NCBI GenBank assembly: GCA_023374025.1 | Contig: SIJG01000123.1 | Location: forward strand, 230,388-294,387 | Source: Heterodera schachtii | Taxonomy: Eukaryota; Nematoda; Chromadorea; Rhabditida; Heteroderidae | Direction of reading: 5' to 3' | Length of the DNA: 64,000 nucleotides | Shown here: piece after piece, positions 1 through 12,800 of the stretch | Layout of the letters: each line of letters starts with the position of its first letter | Numbering within the stretch: position 1 is the stretch's first letter | The notes under the pieces: model-generated | Told to the model about the DNA's origin: nothing | The model's database searches: none | Seen by the model: only the letters and a program-made list of their open reading frames with translations | Program-made: the position numbers and the translations under genes

Positions 1-158
1 AATTTTTTATAAATTATTTCAAATAAAAATCAAGCAAAATGAAATACAAATTAAAATAACGAATTTAAAAATCAAAATGTTTATTTAAGATTAATATTAA
101 AATACATGTTAATTCTTTTTTTAAATATTACATATTTACTAAATTATTTTTTCAAGGC

Positions 159-975
159 CAAACGCCGAAGCTAAAAAAGTATGCGTGTGGCGAAGCTAAA
201 AAAGTATGAGTGTGGGCGAAGCTAAAAAAGTATGAGTGTGGGCGAAGCTAAAAAAGTATGAGTGTGGGCGAAGCTAAAAAAGTATGAGTGATGGGTGATC
301 GGAAGGGGCGGGTCATTTCAGTACCGAACAAATCTTTTTTAATTTATTAATATAAATTTTAATCATATAATTGAATAAGAGCTAATAATAAAAATTATAT
401 TTGACTATATTTAAGTTCACACGACCACAAAAAAAGGACGCGACCATAGAATAATTTGAGAAATTTAAGACACCGTAACTTATTCAAGAAGCATTCTAAT
501 TAAATATTCTTGATATCATTTGATAGCTCTAAGTGTCCTCTATTTGTCTTTAAAATTTCAAAAAAATTCGTTGTGTTTCAAAGAAGTTGTGGTCAAAAAG
601 GTTTAGCAAATCAATTTATGAAATTTACAAGCCACAACTTTTTTGAAGCATATCCAAATTTTTTGAAATCTTAAAGGCTAATAGAGGACACTTAGCGCTA
701 TCAAAAGATACAAGATTATTTAATTTGAATGTTTCTAGAAAAAGTTATGGTGCTGATAATAAATTGATCATTTTTAAGGTGATCAAATATTCAACCAAGT
801 ATAACTTTCTATGTACAAAATCGTAGACCCATCATTCCTAAAGAAATTCGGTAGCAAATTTTGTGTTCTTGCTATTAGGCTTGTCCATTTTCTCTAGAAA
901 AATTTCCCAGCCCACTAGGGATTTCGAAAATTTCCCCGATTTTCAGTGTATTTTGGGTGTCCCGGTCTTCATTGA
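159..975. mobile_element. Partial foldback-type element (left copy)
   Basis: Positions 164-292 hold about five tandem copies of a 27-bp unit starting GCGAAGCTAAAAAAG. They are followed by a unique inner segment (about 300-970) that also occurs at 51455-52015 in the same orientation. Only one repeat array is present, so the copy lacks its second end. The inner segment is itself partly palindromic: about 470-600 pairs with about 632-755 around a centre near 605-615. At 158/159 and about 975 the sequence switches abruptly to the flanking arm. No coding potential was seen. It looks like a non-autonomous element of the foldback class, named from its structure, not from a sequence match. Confidence 0.7.
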
Positions 976-3227
976 GAAAACGAAAAAATTACGACAAATG
1001 GTCAACTACATATTACCAATATAAAATTTGAAAAATAAAATGATCAGCAGATAAAATTAAAATAATGGAGTATATCAAAATTAATATGATAAATTTAATA
1101 TACTTAAATGGAAAATAAATAATTAAAATGGTAAAGAATATTGATTAATTTCAAATCAAATTCTGAATTATTTGAAGTTAATTAATATGTAGTATTCTTA
1201 TTTTAGAATTTTTTATATAAAATTTTTAATAACAAATATCTATTCTTCTTGTAAATGTTAATGTTACTATGAAAATTTATATTCGTTGGTTTAAATAAAG
1301 ACCAAATGATAAATTTTCAAATAAATGTTAGAACAAAGAAATAACTAACAGCAGGTTATTTTATAATTATAAGAATAATTTTTTTAAACATAAAAATTGC
1401 TAAGCAATTGTAATAATAAGTAATAATATATTATTAAAGTAAATTAAATAACTATACCATTTGTCTGTAATAACATTCATCAAAAAATACAATACACGCA
1501 GGCTTTACCTTGGCAGATTGAAATAAAAATATATTTAAATAAAAAATAGTACCAGATGCACATTACATTTCAACTGAGTACTATTAAAAAAATGTATGAA
1601 TATAACTCAAAAAAACAACAATAAATTTTAAATAAAATAACAAAACAAAAAAAAATTATAATTTTTCATCTGACAGTTTCAAAAATACTTTATTCTTCTT
1701 TTAGGTCTATAATTTTTTGGATTTTTCTCATAATTTGCAAATATTTCTCAAAATTTAAGACGAAATAAACTATTGACAATAATTAGAGATAATTGCTATT
1801 CATAATAGCAAAAAAAAAAAATTTAAACCCGAAAGTTTGATAAAATATATTTTAACTTGTTGTAAAGCAGCCACTGCAGCATTGATAAAATATGCGGATA
1901 AGCTGAAACCTATATAAAAATACCGATAAACGCAGCCAATAATTTATTAGAAACCTTAATTATATTTGCTGTAAATATCAGTTCATAAATACATATCTAA
2001 ACATATATGAAATTTGAAGCATTTTGATTGTTAAAATGAATTGAAATAAAATTTTTATTATAAATTATTTAGAATGAAAGAAATAATAAGATGTGAAAAT
2101 TCAAAAACGCGAAAAACGTGAAGAGGACCTATTTGAAGTGAATATTTGAATTATTAATAAGAAAATAATTATATAATTAAAAAATGGATAATCTAGCAAA
2201 ATAAAGAAATTAACTAACATCATCTGATCCAATGAAAAGTCCGTTTATTTGCTGATTCTCTTTTGTAATTTATTAGATGATAACAATCAAACGACCTTTA
2301 AAATGAAAATAATTGTTTTTGTTAAAAAAAATTAAATGTTTTTAAAGCTTCTTTAATGTAAATGATTGAATTCATAAAATTACAATAACAATTAATTCAA
2401 AGAGACTAAAAACATTAAAATTGCTGAAAGAAACTTACATAAAAATGAAGCTCAATAGGAACGCATTATGTTAATAAAAAGTAAAATACAATAGAATAAT
2501 GCGAAGTTATGGTGCCACTTATTTTAAATTCTTAACATAAATAGCAATTGTTGAAAAAACATTAAAGGAATAAATAAAATTAAAAAATTCAAAGAAAATA
2601 TTAAAATATATAAAATTAATTTGCGAGTATATGCACGACTTGACAGGCTTTTAGATTTAAATAAATCAAACAGAGAAAAGGCCTAAAACATATAATACAA
2701 GGGTCAAACACCCAAAAATAAACCAAATAAGAAAAATATTTACTTAAATAAAATATAAAAAAGGCAAACAATTAAGTCACTGCATTTTTATTAATTCAAA
2801 AATGATGCGCTTCACCGCAAAAAATAAATAATATGAATTAAAACAAAATTTAAAAGAACAAATGAGGAAGTAAGGAAATGAAGAAGAAATAATAATAAAA
2901 TAATAATTAATTCAAAATTAATCGTTAATTATGATAAATAATTATAATTAAAAGACATGTCTATAAAAGAAAATAGAGATTTAAAAAACCAACAACCAAT
3001 AGGTAATTGTAAATAAATATTATTACAAAATAAAACTTTCTTTAATAAAAAAACATTGATAATTTTTAGATATTTATAGAAAAATAATTAAATATCAGCT
3101 AAGCCAATGTCTATTTGAGGTGTATTTTATCATATAAATTATTAATATGAAAATAATTTAAGTTTTAAAAATAGTGAATCTAGGAAAATAACGATTATTT
3201 AACTACCATCATTTAAAAATAATGAAA

Positions 3228-3290
3228 AGTTTCCTTTATTTGCTGATTCTCTTTTGTAAAGTTCCTTTATTTGCGATTCTCTTTTGTAAA
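3228..3290. repeat. Short tandem duplication (about 31 bp)
   Basis: The segment TTCCTTTATTTGCTGATTC with its following CTCTTTTGTAA occurs twice in a row with one base missing in the second copy. A related single copy lies at 2236-2268. The corresponding place in the right arm (about 49318-49345) has one copy, so the duplication appears specific to the left arm. Confidence 0.7.
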
Positions 3291-4729
3291 TTCTTTTTGA
3301 AGGGTTACAATTAAGGGTTTTTAAAATGAAAAAATTTTTGTAGAAAAAAATAATAATTTTTTAAAAGCCTTATCTTGTTAAAAAGTTAAAATTATTAAAA
3401 TTGATCAATGGAAGTGAAGTGGAATCGCAGCAACAACAGCTTTAAATTGAAATTATTCTTAAATCAAAAAATAATAATAATTCAATGCTTATTTTTTATC
3501 GCGATTTAGAATATTAAATAAATAATTGGATGATAAAATAAATAAAGACAAAGTTAACATATTTTGAGTTAATCTTTGCTTTTTCCTTCATTTAAATTAT
3601 TTTTTTATTAAAAAAGACACAGATGATGAAAAAATTAATATAAAAAAATATCAAGCTTTAATAAACCATAGATATTTATAACAATATAAGGGATAAGCAT
3701 TAAGACACTTAATATTTTAATTAATTCAAAAATGAAGCGCTTCACTGAAGAACGATGTGTAAAAAAGAGAGAAAAACTTGAGTCTCAATTTATTAACTAA
3801 AAGTAAAAGATACAAATATACCTGAATAATATAAATAGAATCTTTTTAATAGAAATAAATATTAAAATGAACTAAAACTATTAATTCAATATTTTATGCT
3901 TTAAATAAAATATAAAATCTAAGGCATAAATTCAATAAATTAAATCAAGCCTATAAATGATAATAATAAGTTATGGAATGGATACAACATGCTTTAATTC
4001 TTGTAATAAACTAGAAATAATATTAATTGATGATGAATTTGATCATTTTAAAATATATAGAAAAACCAAAAAAAACGGCAAATAATTTTAAAATTAGATA
4101 AAGCAATGTACCAAAATAAACAATAAATAATATTGCATATACTTTTGCAATAGAAATTAATGTTAAAGAAATAAAATTTTCAAACCCACATTTTATGCGT
4201 TAAATATATGATAATAATTAATCATAAAATAATATATATATTAAATTATTAAATTTTTAAGTCTTTAAAATATTCTGTTTTTTTTAAATCTATCTCTTCT
4301 TTGGATAAAATGCTGACAATAAATTATTTAATTATCAAATATAAAAAGTAGATATATGAAATTTATTCATTAATTAAAAAAATATATTCCCATATTATTT
4401 TAACTATGGAAACCTTAAATAAATAAAAATTACAAAACCTTGTCCATTCAACGGTTTGGCCATTCGAGAGTATAATATAAAAAAATTAAAAAAATGCTTA
4501 AATGAAAATAAATTACATAAATAAAAAATAAAAATTTTTTATATAATTTATTTAAATTATTGAATTCAAAAAATTAAAAAACAATTAATTCAATAAGACT
4601 GAAAACATTAAAATGTCTGCTATGATGCTGGATAGGAACGCATTAAGAAATACATCAAAGGAATAAATAAAATATAAAAATTTATAAATTATTAAAACAA
4701 ATAAAAATAATTGTGAGGTATATGCACAA

Positions 4730-4885
4730 CAGTGATGTGCCGAATCGGAATCGTAATCGTAATCGGAATTAGTCGGATTTTGGGCCATAATCGTAATCGG
4801 TTTTAAAATCGTATCGGATTTTTGGCCATAATGGGAATCGGCGATTTAATCGGAATCGGATTTTGTCTGGCTCGGCACATCCCTG
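4730..4885. mobile_element. 156-bp hAT-type MITE
   Basis: The ends form a 14-base terminal inverted repeat with one mismatch (CAGTGATGTGCCGA on the left, CAGGGATGTGCCGA read inward from the right). An exact 8-base target duplication, ATGCACAA, flanks it at 4722-4729 and 4886-4893. The interior is low-complexity, made of AATCGG and GGCCATAATCG motifs, and cannot encode a protein. The equivalent place in the opposite arm (about 47855-47870, reverse strand) has a single ATGCACAA followed by the same downstream sequence, that is, an empty site. An 8-bp duplication with CAGGG-like ends fits the hAT superfamily. It must have been mobilised by a transposase encoded elsewhere. Confidence 0.9.
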
Positions 4886-5567
4886 ATGCACAACTTGCCA
4901 AGCTTTTAGCTCAAAATACTCTAAACAGAGGAAGGGCCTTAAAACATAATATTCAAGGGTCACACCCAAAAATAAACAAAACTTAAAAAAACATTTTAAA
5001 TGAAATTAAGGAGGCGCGAACAGGTCAAAAAAAAGGGGAAAACTCGAGTTTTAATTTTGTTTGGATGTCAAAATTTTTTCCTTAAATTAAAGTCATAAGG
5101 AAAATATATACAAATGATATTAACTATTACAAAAAATTGGAAAAAAAAAACAAATGAGGAAATGAAGAAATATAATAATAAAATAAAATAATCCAAATTT
5201 AATTAATTATAATAAAAAATTATATAGAATTAACAAAAAACAAAAACACATCATATAAAAGAATAATATAAATAATATATATATATTTTATTCTTTTAAA
5301 TAGAAATAAATGTTAAAATGAATTAAAATTATCTAGTTCTATATTTTATGCTTTAAATAAAAGATAAAATTTAAGGCATAAATTCAATAAAATTAAATCA
5401 AGGCCTATAAATTATAATAAAAAGAAAACAAGTAATTGCTTGGAAAAATCAACTACAATTAAGTAATTATCATTTGTTTAGAAGTTAAAAACATTTATAT
5501 TACATGAACAGCAAAATTTAGCTACCTTTTAAATAAAAAATAAATTTGAGACAGAGAATAATATTTA

Positions 5568-7761
5568 TGACAAATTATTTATACGGACTGTTATACTTTT
5601 GTATTAAAATAAATTTCTGATCTATTATAAAAAGTCGTTTTAAATTTTCATTTTAAATAATATTATCTCGTCAATTAATGCTTTATTCCTTTATTTGCGT
5701 TTTAATTATTGAATTTTTTTGATTTTTTGTTCACATTGGATTTGGGAGGATATTTATTCGCCTGTGATGGAATACGAAATATGGCACTCGAAGGCGCTGA
5801 CCAATAAGTCCGGGGGAAGAGGGAGCAATGTTTTTTATTTTTTGAAAATTTTTATTATTTATTTGGTTATGTAAACTACTTAAATGATTTTTATTTGTTT
5901 AATAATAATAGATTATTAATCGACGAATTGCTTTGCTTGTTTTAATAATTATAAAATTCATTCCATTGTAAAATGTTTCTTTAGTTTTTTTAATTATAGC
6001 CTTTATAATAATTTTCAAGCAAACTTTCCTTCGGTTTGTTTAGCATATATTATGGCAACAGTTCAAAAAATGCACTAAATTTGGATTATAATTTATTAAT
6101 TTTTAATTTGTTAATTTTTTTTCCCAAATTAAAATTTTTTCTAATTTTCGTTTACTTTCATTTTCTCATTTAAATTTATAATATTTAAATTAACTTTCTA
6201 AATAATATTTAAAATTTCAATTTAAAAATTTTTTTCCTTTATCTCATGCAGGCGAGACCCAATTTCACTTGTCAAGTGTCAACAATTTTTTCTTTTATTT
6301 TTTAAAGCTTGAAAAATTATGGCTTTGTTGTGAGTTTGATGTTTAAAGTTTTTCAATTTATATACAAATTTTATCTGACAACTCTACAAATTTCAAGTTT
6401 TCAAAATTGATTATTATTATTATTGTTATTGATTTCTATATTGAGATTAGTATATTTAAAATAATAGAGCATTATTGTTATTAACTAGTTTATTTTTTCT
6501 TTATTTTTATATCATATTTCACTTTTTTAAATATATTTTTGGATTTTAAATTTTTGTAAGTTGGTCTTCAGATACTCTTACAAACATCCAATCCATATTC
6601 GTGGACTGTTTTTCAAAGAGCAAAGATTATAGTTGCTTAATTATTATTTTTTTTTGAATTAAATGTACATGGCAAAAAAATTTAAAAATTCATTCAATAT
6701 ATCTTGGCACAATAATGTTCGAATTTAAGCATTGATATATTAATTAATTTAAAATTTTTATATATTTTTATACGAATTTTTAAGAACCTTTAGATTTTTA
6801 AATAATATATGGCTTTTTAAATTTTTCATGAATTGATATGTTCGAAAAAATGCATATGTCTGTCTTCAGTCTCCACATTTATGACTTTGTAGTTAAATTT
6901 TGATAAAATTTAAACTAACTAAATATTATATATTTATTTTCATACAAATTAACATTTAATAAAGTGTCATTTGTTTGCAAATATTTTATTTTTTTATTTT
7001 TTATTATGATTCAACAAATTATTAATTTTCTTTTTGTTGTTGATTTTGATTTTTTCTCTTGTGATTTTAGGAATAGATACATATGAGGTAAAAATTTTAT
7101 TTATAAATATTTTTTAAGAAATATATTTTTAGCTTGATATTGATGCTTTAATATATTAAAATAAAAATAAAAACTTTTTTTTACAATGCATAATTTTTTC
7201 AAAAAAACTTTTTTTTAATTTTTAAAATAAACTTTTCAATAATATTTAAATATTAAATTTATTTTAATTATCGAAGTTTTATAAAATTTTATTTTCTTAC
7301 CTTCATATTAAAGCATGCCTTCATTATATTTTTTATTAAATTTAAAATTAATTAAGCATTGTTTGCGCATTTGGGATAAGTTGGGATTAAATTTGACATC
7401 ATCATTAAAGGCAAAATTGTTCTTGTCGACGTGGTAATCATGTGACCGTTATATGATTTAGTGTATACTTTTTTGAAAATAAATGTTAAACATTAATTAA
7501 ATTAATATTTATATTTTAATTCACTTTTTATATATTTAACTTTTAATTTTGTATTTCTAACTTGTACAGGACTGCCAAGAATCAATATATTATTACTCAT
7601 TCTCGTTTTCGCGACCCAATTTCTATGATTTCTTGTCAAATTTATTTTTATACATTAATAATATTACAAAAGTCATCATATTATATTTTTATATTATAAA
7701 AACAATTTTTTAAATTTATTACATTATTTTTCTTTATTTATTATAATTATTTTTTGTTCAT
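5568..7761. other. T-rich non-coding stretch
   Basis: I see no gene here. A slightly GC-richer patch at 5737-5830 is open for about 20 codons on the plus strand and then stops at TAA, which is too little to call. About 5926-6120 is repeated directly at about 54795-54965. About 6290-6350 and 6855-6905 recur inverted near 26085-26140 and 25870-25915. Confidence 0.6.
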
Positions 7762-8062
7762 TATTTATATCAAAAAAAAAAAATTAAAAAAATTAAAGTT
7801 TGGATAATTAATTTTATTATGTAAGATATAATAAAAGGTTGAACTTATTAAAGTTTTGTATTACATTTTACTTTTGTTGATGTAAAATGATACACATTTT
7901 GTTTTTTAATTTTATATTTTATTGATCTTCCTATTTTTGGTGAATTTTATTTATTCTGATTATAAATTTTAATTATTGTTTAATAATTTAATATTTTTAT
8001 TGTTTAATAGATTAAAATTTTACCTTCTTAGCACCACTTTTATAATTATATTAATTGATTTT
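7762..8062. repeat. Dispersed repeat, copy 1 (direct copy at 31902-32290)
   Basis: The stretch from the A-run near 7772 to TTAATTGATTTT at 8051-8062 recurs in the same orientation at 31902-32290, where it carries extra insertions of about 15 and 75 bases. The assembly gap begins directly after the last shared bases. No coding potential was seen. Confidence 0.85.
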
Positions 8063-8602
8063 NNNNNNNNNNNNNNNNNNNNNNNNNNNNNNNNNNNNNN
8101 NNNNNNNNNNNNNNNNNNNNNNNNNNNNNNNNNNNNNNNNNNNNNNNNNNNNNNNNNNNNNNNNNNNNNNNNNNNNNNNNNNNNNNNNNNNNNNNNNNNN
8201 NNNNNNNNNNNNNNNNNNNNNNNNNNNNNNNNNNNNNNNNNNNNNNNNNNNNNNNNNNNNNNNNNNNNNNNNNNNNNNNNNNNNNNNNNNNNNNNNNNNN
8301 NNNNNNNNNNNNNNNNNNNNNNNNNNNNNNNNNNNNNNNNNNNNNNNNNNNNNNNNNNNNNNNNNNNNNNNNNNNNNNNNNNNNNNNNNNNNNNNNNNNN
8401 NNNNNNNNNNNNNNNNNNNNNNNNNNNNNNNNNNNNNNNNNNNNNNNNNNNNNNNNNNNNNNNNNNNNNNNNNNNNNNNNNNNNNNNNNNNNNNNNNNNN
8501 NNNNNNNNNNNNNNNNNNNNNNNNNNNNNNNNNNNNNNNNNNNNNNNNNNNNNNNNNNNNNNNNNNNNNNNNNNNNNNNNNNNNNNNNNNNNNNNNNNNN
8601 NN
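8063..8602. other. Assembly gap (540 Ns)
   Basis: A run of 540 undetermined bases. It starts inside a sequence repeated at 31902-32290 and ends at the start of another sequence repeated, inverted, at 29040-30960. The two flanks therefore have different partners in opposite orientation. The gap length may be nominal, and ORFs read through it are meaningless. Confidence 0.98.
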
Positions 8603-9880
8603 GATTTTTTTATTTGTTTATTAAATATTAGTTTTTACAAATTATTTAAATTGCTATATTTTATATGTTAAATTCTTTTTAATAATAGTTTATTTTGTTT
8701 ATTACCCTTATTTTTCATTAGTGAATGATATAAAAATTGGTATTATTTTTTCATACAATTATACAACTTTTTTTTAATTACTTAATGTGATTTCATTAAT
8801 TTTTAGCGAATAGATTTTTTCAATTATTTGTTGTCATAGCCTTTAAGTCTTAACTTCATTTGATGGCTGGCATTTATCAAAGTGCGCAGGGATCAAATCC
8901 ATCATCCTCGTCAATAGTTGATTCTTATTTAGAATGGATGTACAAAAAAAACAAAATAAAATTAAAATAATATAGTGATCTTTTATTTCTTAATTAAAAT
9001 TTTGAATTCAAAAATAAATTAAATTTATTAAGCAAATTATTAAGCAAAATATTTTTCAAATAATTGCATTTCGTATAATTATTTTGTTTAAATGAGAATT
9101 TTTAATTAATTTAATTATTTGGAAAAAATCTTTGTTAATTTTTTATTAAATTAATATTCAACGATTTTATTAACTTCTTTGCTGGATTTTATCTTTCACT
9201 TTAATACTGAATTCTATTATTAGAATTTATTATATTCATATTGTAAATTCGCATTCAAAATTCGACAAAATGAAATCGGCCTTATTCTTGTATTATTTTC
9301 ATTTTGTTTCATATTTTATTTTTGGCGATTCGCCTGTTTCTTCTTTTCTCCTAAACTTTTTTACGCAATCCGAAAATGGTATCACCTCATTAACAGAATC
9401 TATCCCACGAATAATTGTCATAATAAAGGAATTGACGATGACCAATTAAATGATTTATAATTTTAATTAATTTATTTTTTACTATTTTCTTTTGATTTTC
9501 TATATATTTATTAATTTTATTCGTTTTCATTTATTTTATGCTTTTTGTTTAATTTATTATTAAAATGAGCATTTGTTGCTCAAAATACCGTTAATTTCAG
9601 CAGTGAGAAGAATCAGGCCCTCAAAATTTTAAAGTATTTATATATTAATTAATTGTTGTTATATGAATAATAATTTCAACACTTTTTATAGTTATATCCA
9701 GTTAAAACAAATTAAACTGATTAAAAAAATAGTTTTTTTTTCAATTTCTTTTTATTTCAAGAATTAAATGATGCGAAATTTTAGTCATTTAATTTTTTAT
9801 TATAAAATTATATTGTATTATTTTAATAAAAAGTCAAATAAAATTGATTAATATTTACATTGCAATTCAAATATTATTTT
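8603..9880. repeat. Dispersed repeat, inverted copy at 29040-30960
   Basis: Clear reverse-complement matches exist at many points: 8690-8725 with 30910-30930, 8850-8945 with 30660-30780, 9090-9200 with 30440-30545, 9320-9500 with 30115-30295, 9540-9615 with 29880-29960, and 9760-9800 with 29090-29115. The copy at 29-31 kb is longer because a block of about 600 bases is duplicated inside it. Identity in the matched parts looks around 90%. Confidence 0.85.
9270..9449 (+). CDS. Possible 59-aa ORF in a duplicated segment
   Basis: An ATG at 9270 opens a 59-codon frame ending at TAA 9447-9449. The N-terminus is hydrophobic (residues about 4-19, rich in F, Y and L), followed by a polar segment with TQSENG around residues 32-37. 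In the inverted copy (about 30150-30295, minus strand) the last ~40 codons stay open. The three differences I see there are two silent changes and one S-to-T change, but the hydrophobic start is frameshifted. The antisense strand of the same segment is also open in both copies. Three differences are too few to infer selection, and flanking non-coding DNA is about as well conserved, so this may be chance. Confidence 0.2.
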   Translation: MKSALFLYYFHFVSYFIFGDSPVSSFLLNFFTQSENGITSLTESIPRIIVIIKELTMTN

Positions 9881-12800
9881 CTTTTTTATCTTTTTACATT
9901 AATATCATTGTATGGCTTTTTTCTAATAACAATATTTAGAGGAACATTAATGTTTTATTCCTTTCTAAATTTTTTAAAAACGATTTGTATATTATCTCAT
10001 AAATTGTTTTAAGTTTCGTAAAAACGAACGCGCATCGTTTAACAACATTCCATGTATCTCACATGAATTTATTAATATACTTTTTTCGTCAAAATTGTTG
10101 TTTCGCAAATTTTTGAATTATGCATTTTATTTTTTAATATTCTCGCCATCAGATAATATTTTCTCAATTTTTATTTTCCTTTAAATTTTAAATTTTTTTA
10201 TTTAATTATTTATGATTTTGAGAGTAAATTAGATTATTTATATTTCTTTCTCCATTTCTCGTTCTAGCTGTGGTTTTTCTCAAAGTTCGTTTTTTCGCCG
10301 GAAAATTAATTATATTTATTTTGATATTTCTTCAAGTTTAATTAATTTTATAAAATGTCTAATCGTTCATATAATTTTTAATTTCGCTTTTGGTAAGTTT
10401 TGATTATATGCGATACACATATTTTAGTACCTTTTAGGATTGTAATTTGCTTTAATTTTTTACGATAGAGTTTATTTCTTTAATTTTTGCCCATAAATTA
10501 CAATAAAATTTATAAATCTTTACAATTTTACTTTTTACTTTTATTTAACTGATTATTTTTATTATTATTTCTATTATTAATTTTTAATAATAATTTATTA
10601 ACAATATTTCCAAGTCCAGAAGCTCCACAATTATTGCGGAAATAATCAGAATGGTCATTTATAGGATAAGCTGTAGGAATAGTTTCAAATGAAAAAAGAA
10701 CCTAACAGTTTTTGCAACTTAATGTTGATTGATTGAAAATTTTTTGAAAGTATTAAAAAATTTAATTAATTTTTTGCTCTTTTTATTATGTAAATAATAT
10801 TCTTCTTTGTAAACTTTTTCAATTTTTATTATATTTTTGCGATTATTTAATTTTAATTCTTTTAAATTTATTTGTTTTAGGTTTCTTTCTTGATTGAGAT
10901 TATTATTTAAATATTTTATTTTTTTTAAATTTTTTCATAATTGCTACCCACGAACATTTATGAGGAAAGTTGTTTTTTAATAATTGTGCTTACAATTTTG
11001 CATTTTGATAATAAAAATTTTCAAAATGAAATATAGTATTCAATTCAATATTTATTCTTATATTTATATTTTCAATTTTTCTTGTTTAAAACTTTAAAAT
11101 ATATTTTTTAAAACTGAAATAATAAGATTTCCAATTTAAATGGATAAGTTTTTTTTGGTTAAATGCTCATCAATAGAGAACAACTGACAACTTTTGCGTG
11201 TTTAGCTCATTAATTATTTTTTTTTTGTAAATATTAATTTATATATTAGACAAAGATTATATTTTTAATTAAACTTATTCAGAAAGATTATCTAATAACG
11301 AATATTTATTAATTATGCATTCAGATTCATATTAACTTTCTTTTTGTTCTATAAAAAGTACAGTTCCTCATTTTTGACCTGTAATTTTGGAACAGATTGT
11401 AGAAAAAATATTTTTATATGGTTTGGTATGAAAATGAAATAATTTTAGGAATTTAATATTTTTAACAGCTTAGAAATTATACAAGGCCTCTTAAGCCTGA
11501 ATACCCTTTCCAATCTGGTAGTATACATATTTATAGATTCTAAAAACTATTTCAAACTCATTAAACTTTTGAGGTTTTGCTTTAAATTTGGTTTTATCTT
11601 GTCGGGGTGGGGCTCCACCTGTTCGTTTTGCCATTTGAATGTATATATGCGTAAATATAAAACTTACTTTAATTATAATAATTTAAAAATAACTTACGTT
11701 GTGTGGCTTATTTTGTCAAAATTTGGTAAAAAAACTAGAAGCAATATTCATAATAATATTTATTCTTATATTCGTTGAATTTTGTATATTTGAATTTACG
11801 TTAATTTTAATAAACTTTAAAAATTTATTAAAATTTTAACAAATCTAGAAGAACTAAAAAATTATATTTTTCTTTATTTCTTTGTTTCCTTAATATATTA
11901 TTTAATTTATCGCGGTGTATTTTCACTTTAAAAGGTTTAGTATATTTTTTCTTTTTTATCAAAATAAATAAATAAACTCATGTTGAATAGAGAAGGCTTT
12001 CATTTATTCTTCTTAGTATGCATTTGTATTTTTATGTTGCCTTGGTATTTTGTATTTCATTTATTGAGTTTGTACGATTTAAAAATGTTAATGCTTTAAT
12101 TATTTGTAGGGTGTATTAGATTTAGAACGTAATATATTCTTATTCTTCGAAATTTTAATATACATATGCATGATTCAGATTGGTTCCATTACAATTCCTT
12201 CAAATCAATTTATTTTGCATAGTTAGAATAGTAGACAAAAATGTTTGCATTAAAAATTTCAATAAAATTTATAATTTAATTATAAACCTAAAAATTTTTA
12301 ATATTAATTATTTAATAAAATGTTAATTTATTACTTTTTTAAAATTAAAAAAAAAACAAAAAATATCATTAAGAAATCGGAATTTTTTGCTCAACTTAAG
12401 TTTTCCTTATGTTTAGTTTTATATATGTTTAATTTACTAATATTTAAAAAATTTCAAAAAAAATGTAAGAATTAAAGTTAATTTTATCTTGATTAATATT
12501 TAACATTTATTTTTCAATTATTAACCAACATATTGTATGTTTGTCTTGCATTATTTATAAAAAACTTTAGAAAATAACAATCTCTTCTTTTTAATTTTTA
12601 TTCCTTTATAGGCGAAGGCCCAATTTTTATTTTTTATCTTTTAATTGAATGAACTTTAAAAATTTAATCATGATCATTAATAAATATTTAAGTATTACTT
12701 TTTAATCTATTAACTTTTTACCTGAAACATATACAATTTGTTTCGAATGCATAGATTTTGTAAGTTTTGTTTTTTTACATATGCTATTAATTTTATTTAC

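Larger units (their letters stand above)
1..5567. repeat. Left arm of a giant inverted repeat
   Basis: This A-rich stretch reads as the reverse complement of 47193-52921. I matched it at several points: 1-158 with 52760-52921, 975-1100 with 50760-50893, 3960-4060 with 48540-48640, and 5340-5560 with 47193-47410. Identity looks high but is broken by small indels. The arm holds internal duplications, for example about 2640-2760 against 4900-5000 (both contain a variant of ATGCACAACTTG) and 2230-2270 against 3225-3290. The homology stops near 5567. Position 1 still matches 52921, so the arm continues beyond the window. No credible gene was seen; the short ORFs have the composition of the surrounding AT-rich DNA. 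Basis: direct comparison by eye, with end points good to about 10-20 bases. Confidence 0.9.

Noticed and set aside
164..292. CRISPR-like array of regular repeats
   Set aside because: The 27-bp units abut directly with no spacers, and inverted arrays of the same unit flank a core elsewhere; this is a tandem-repeat end of a foldback-type element in a eukaryotic genome.
7976..8671. 231-codon ORF
   Set aside because: Almost entirely Ns; it is an assembly gap, not a coding frame.
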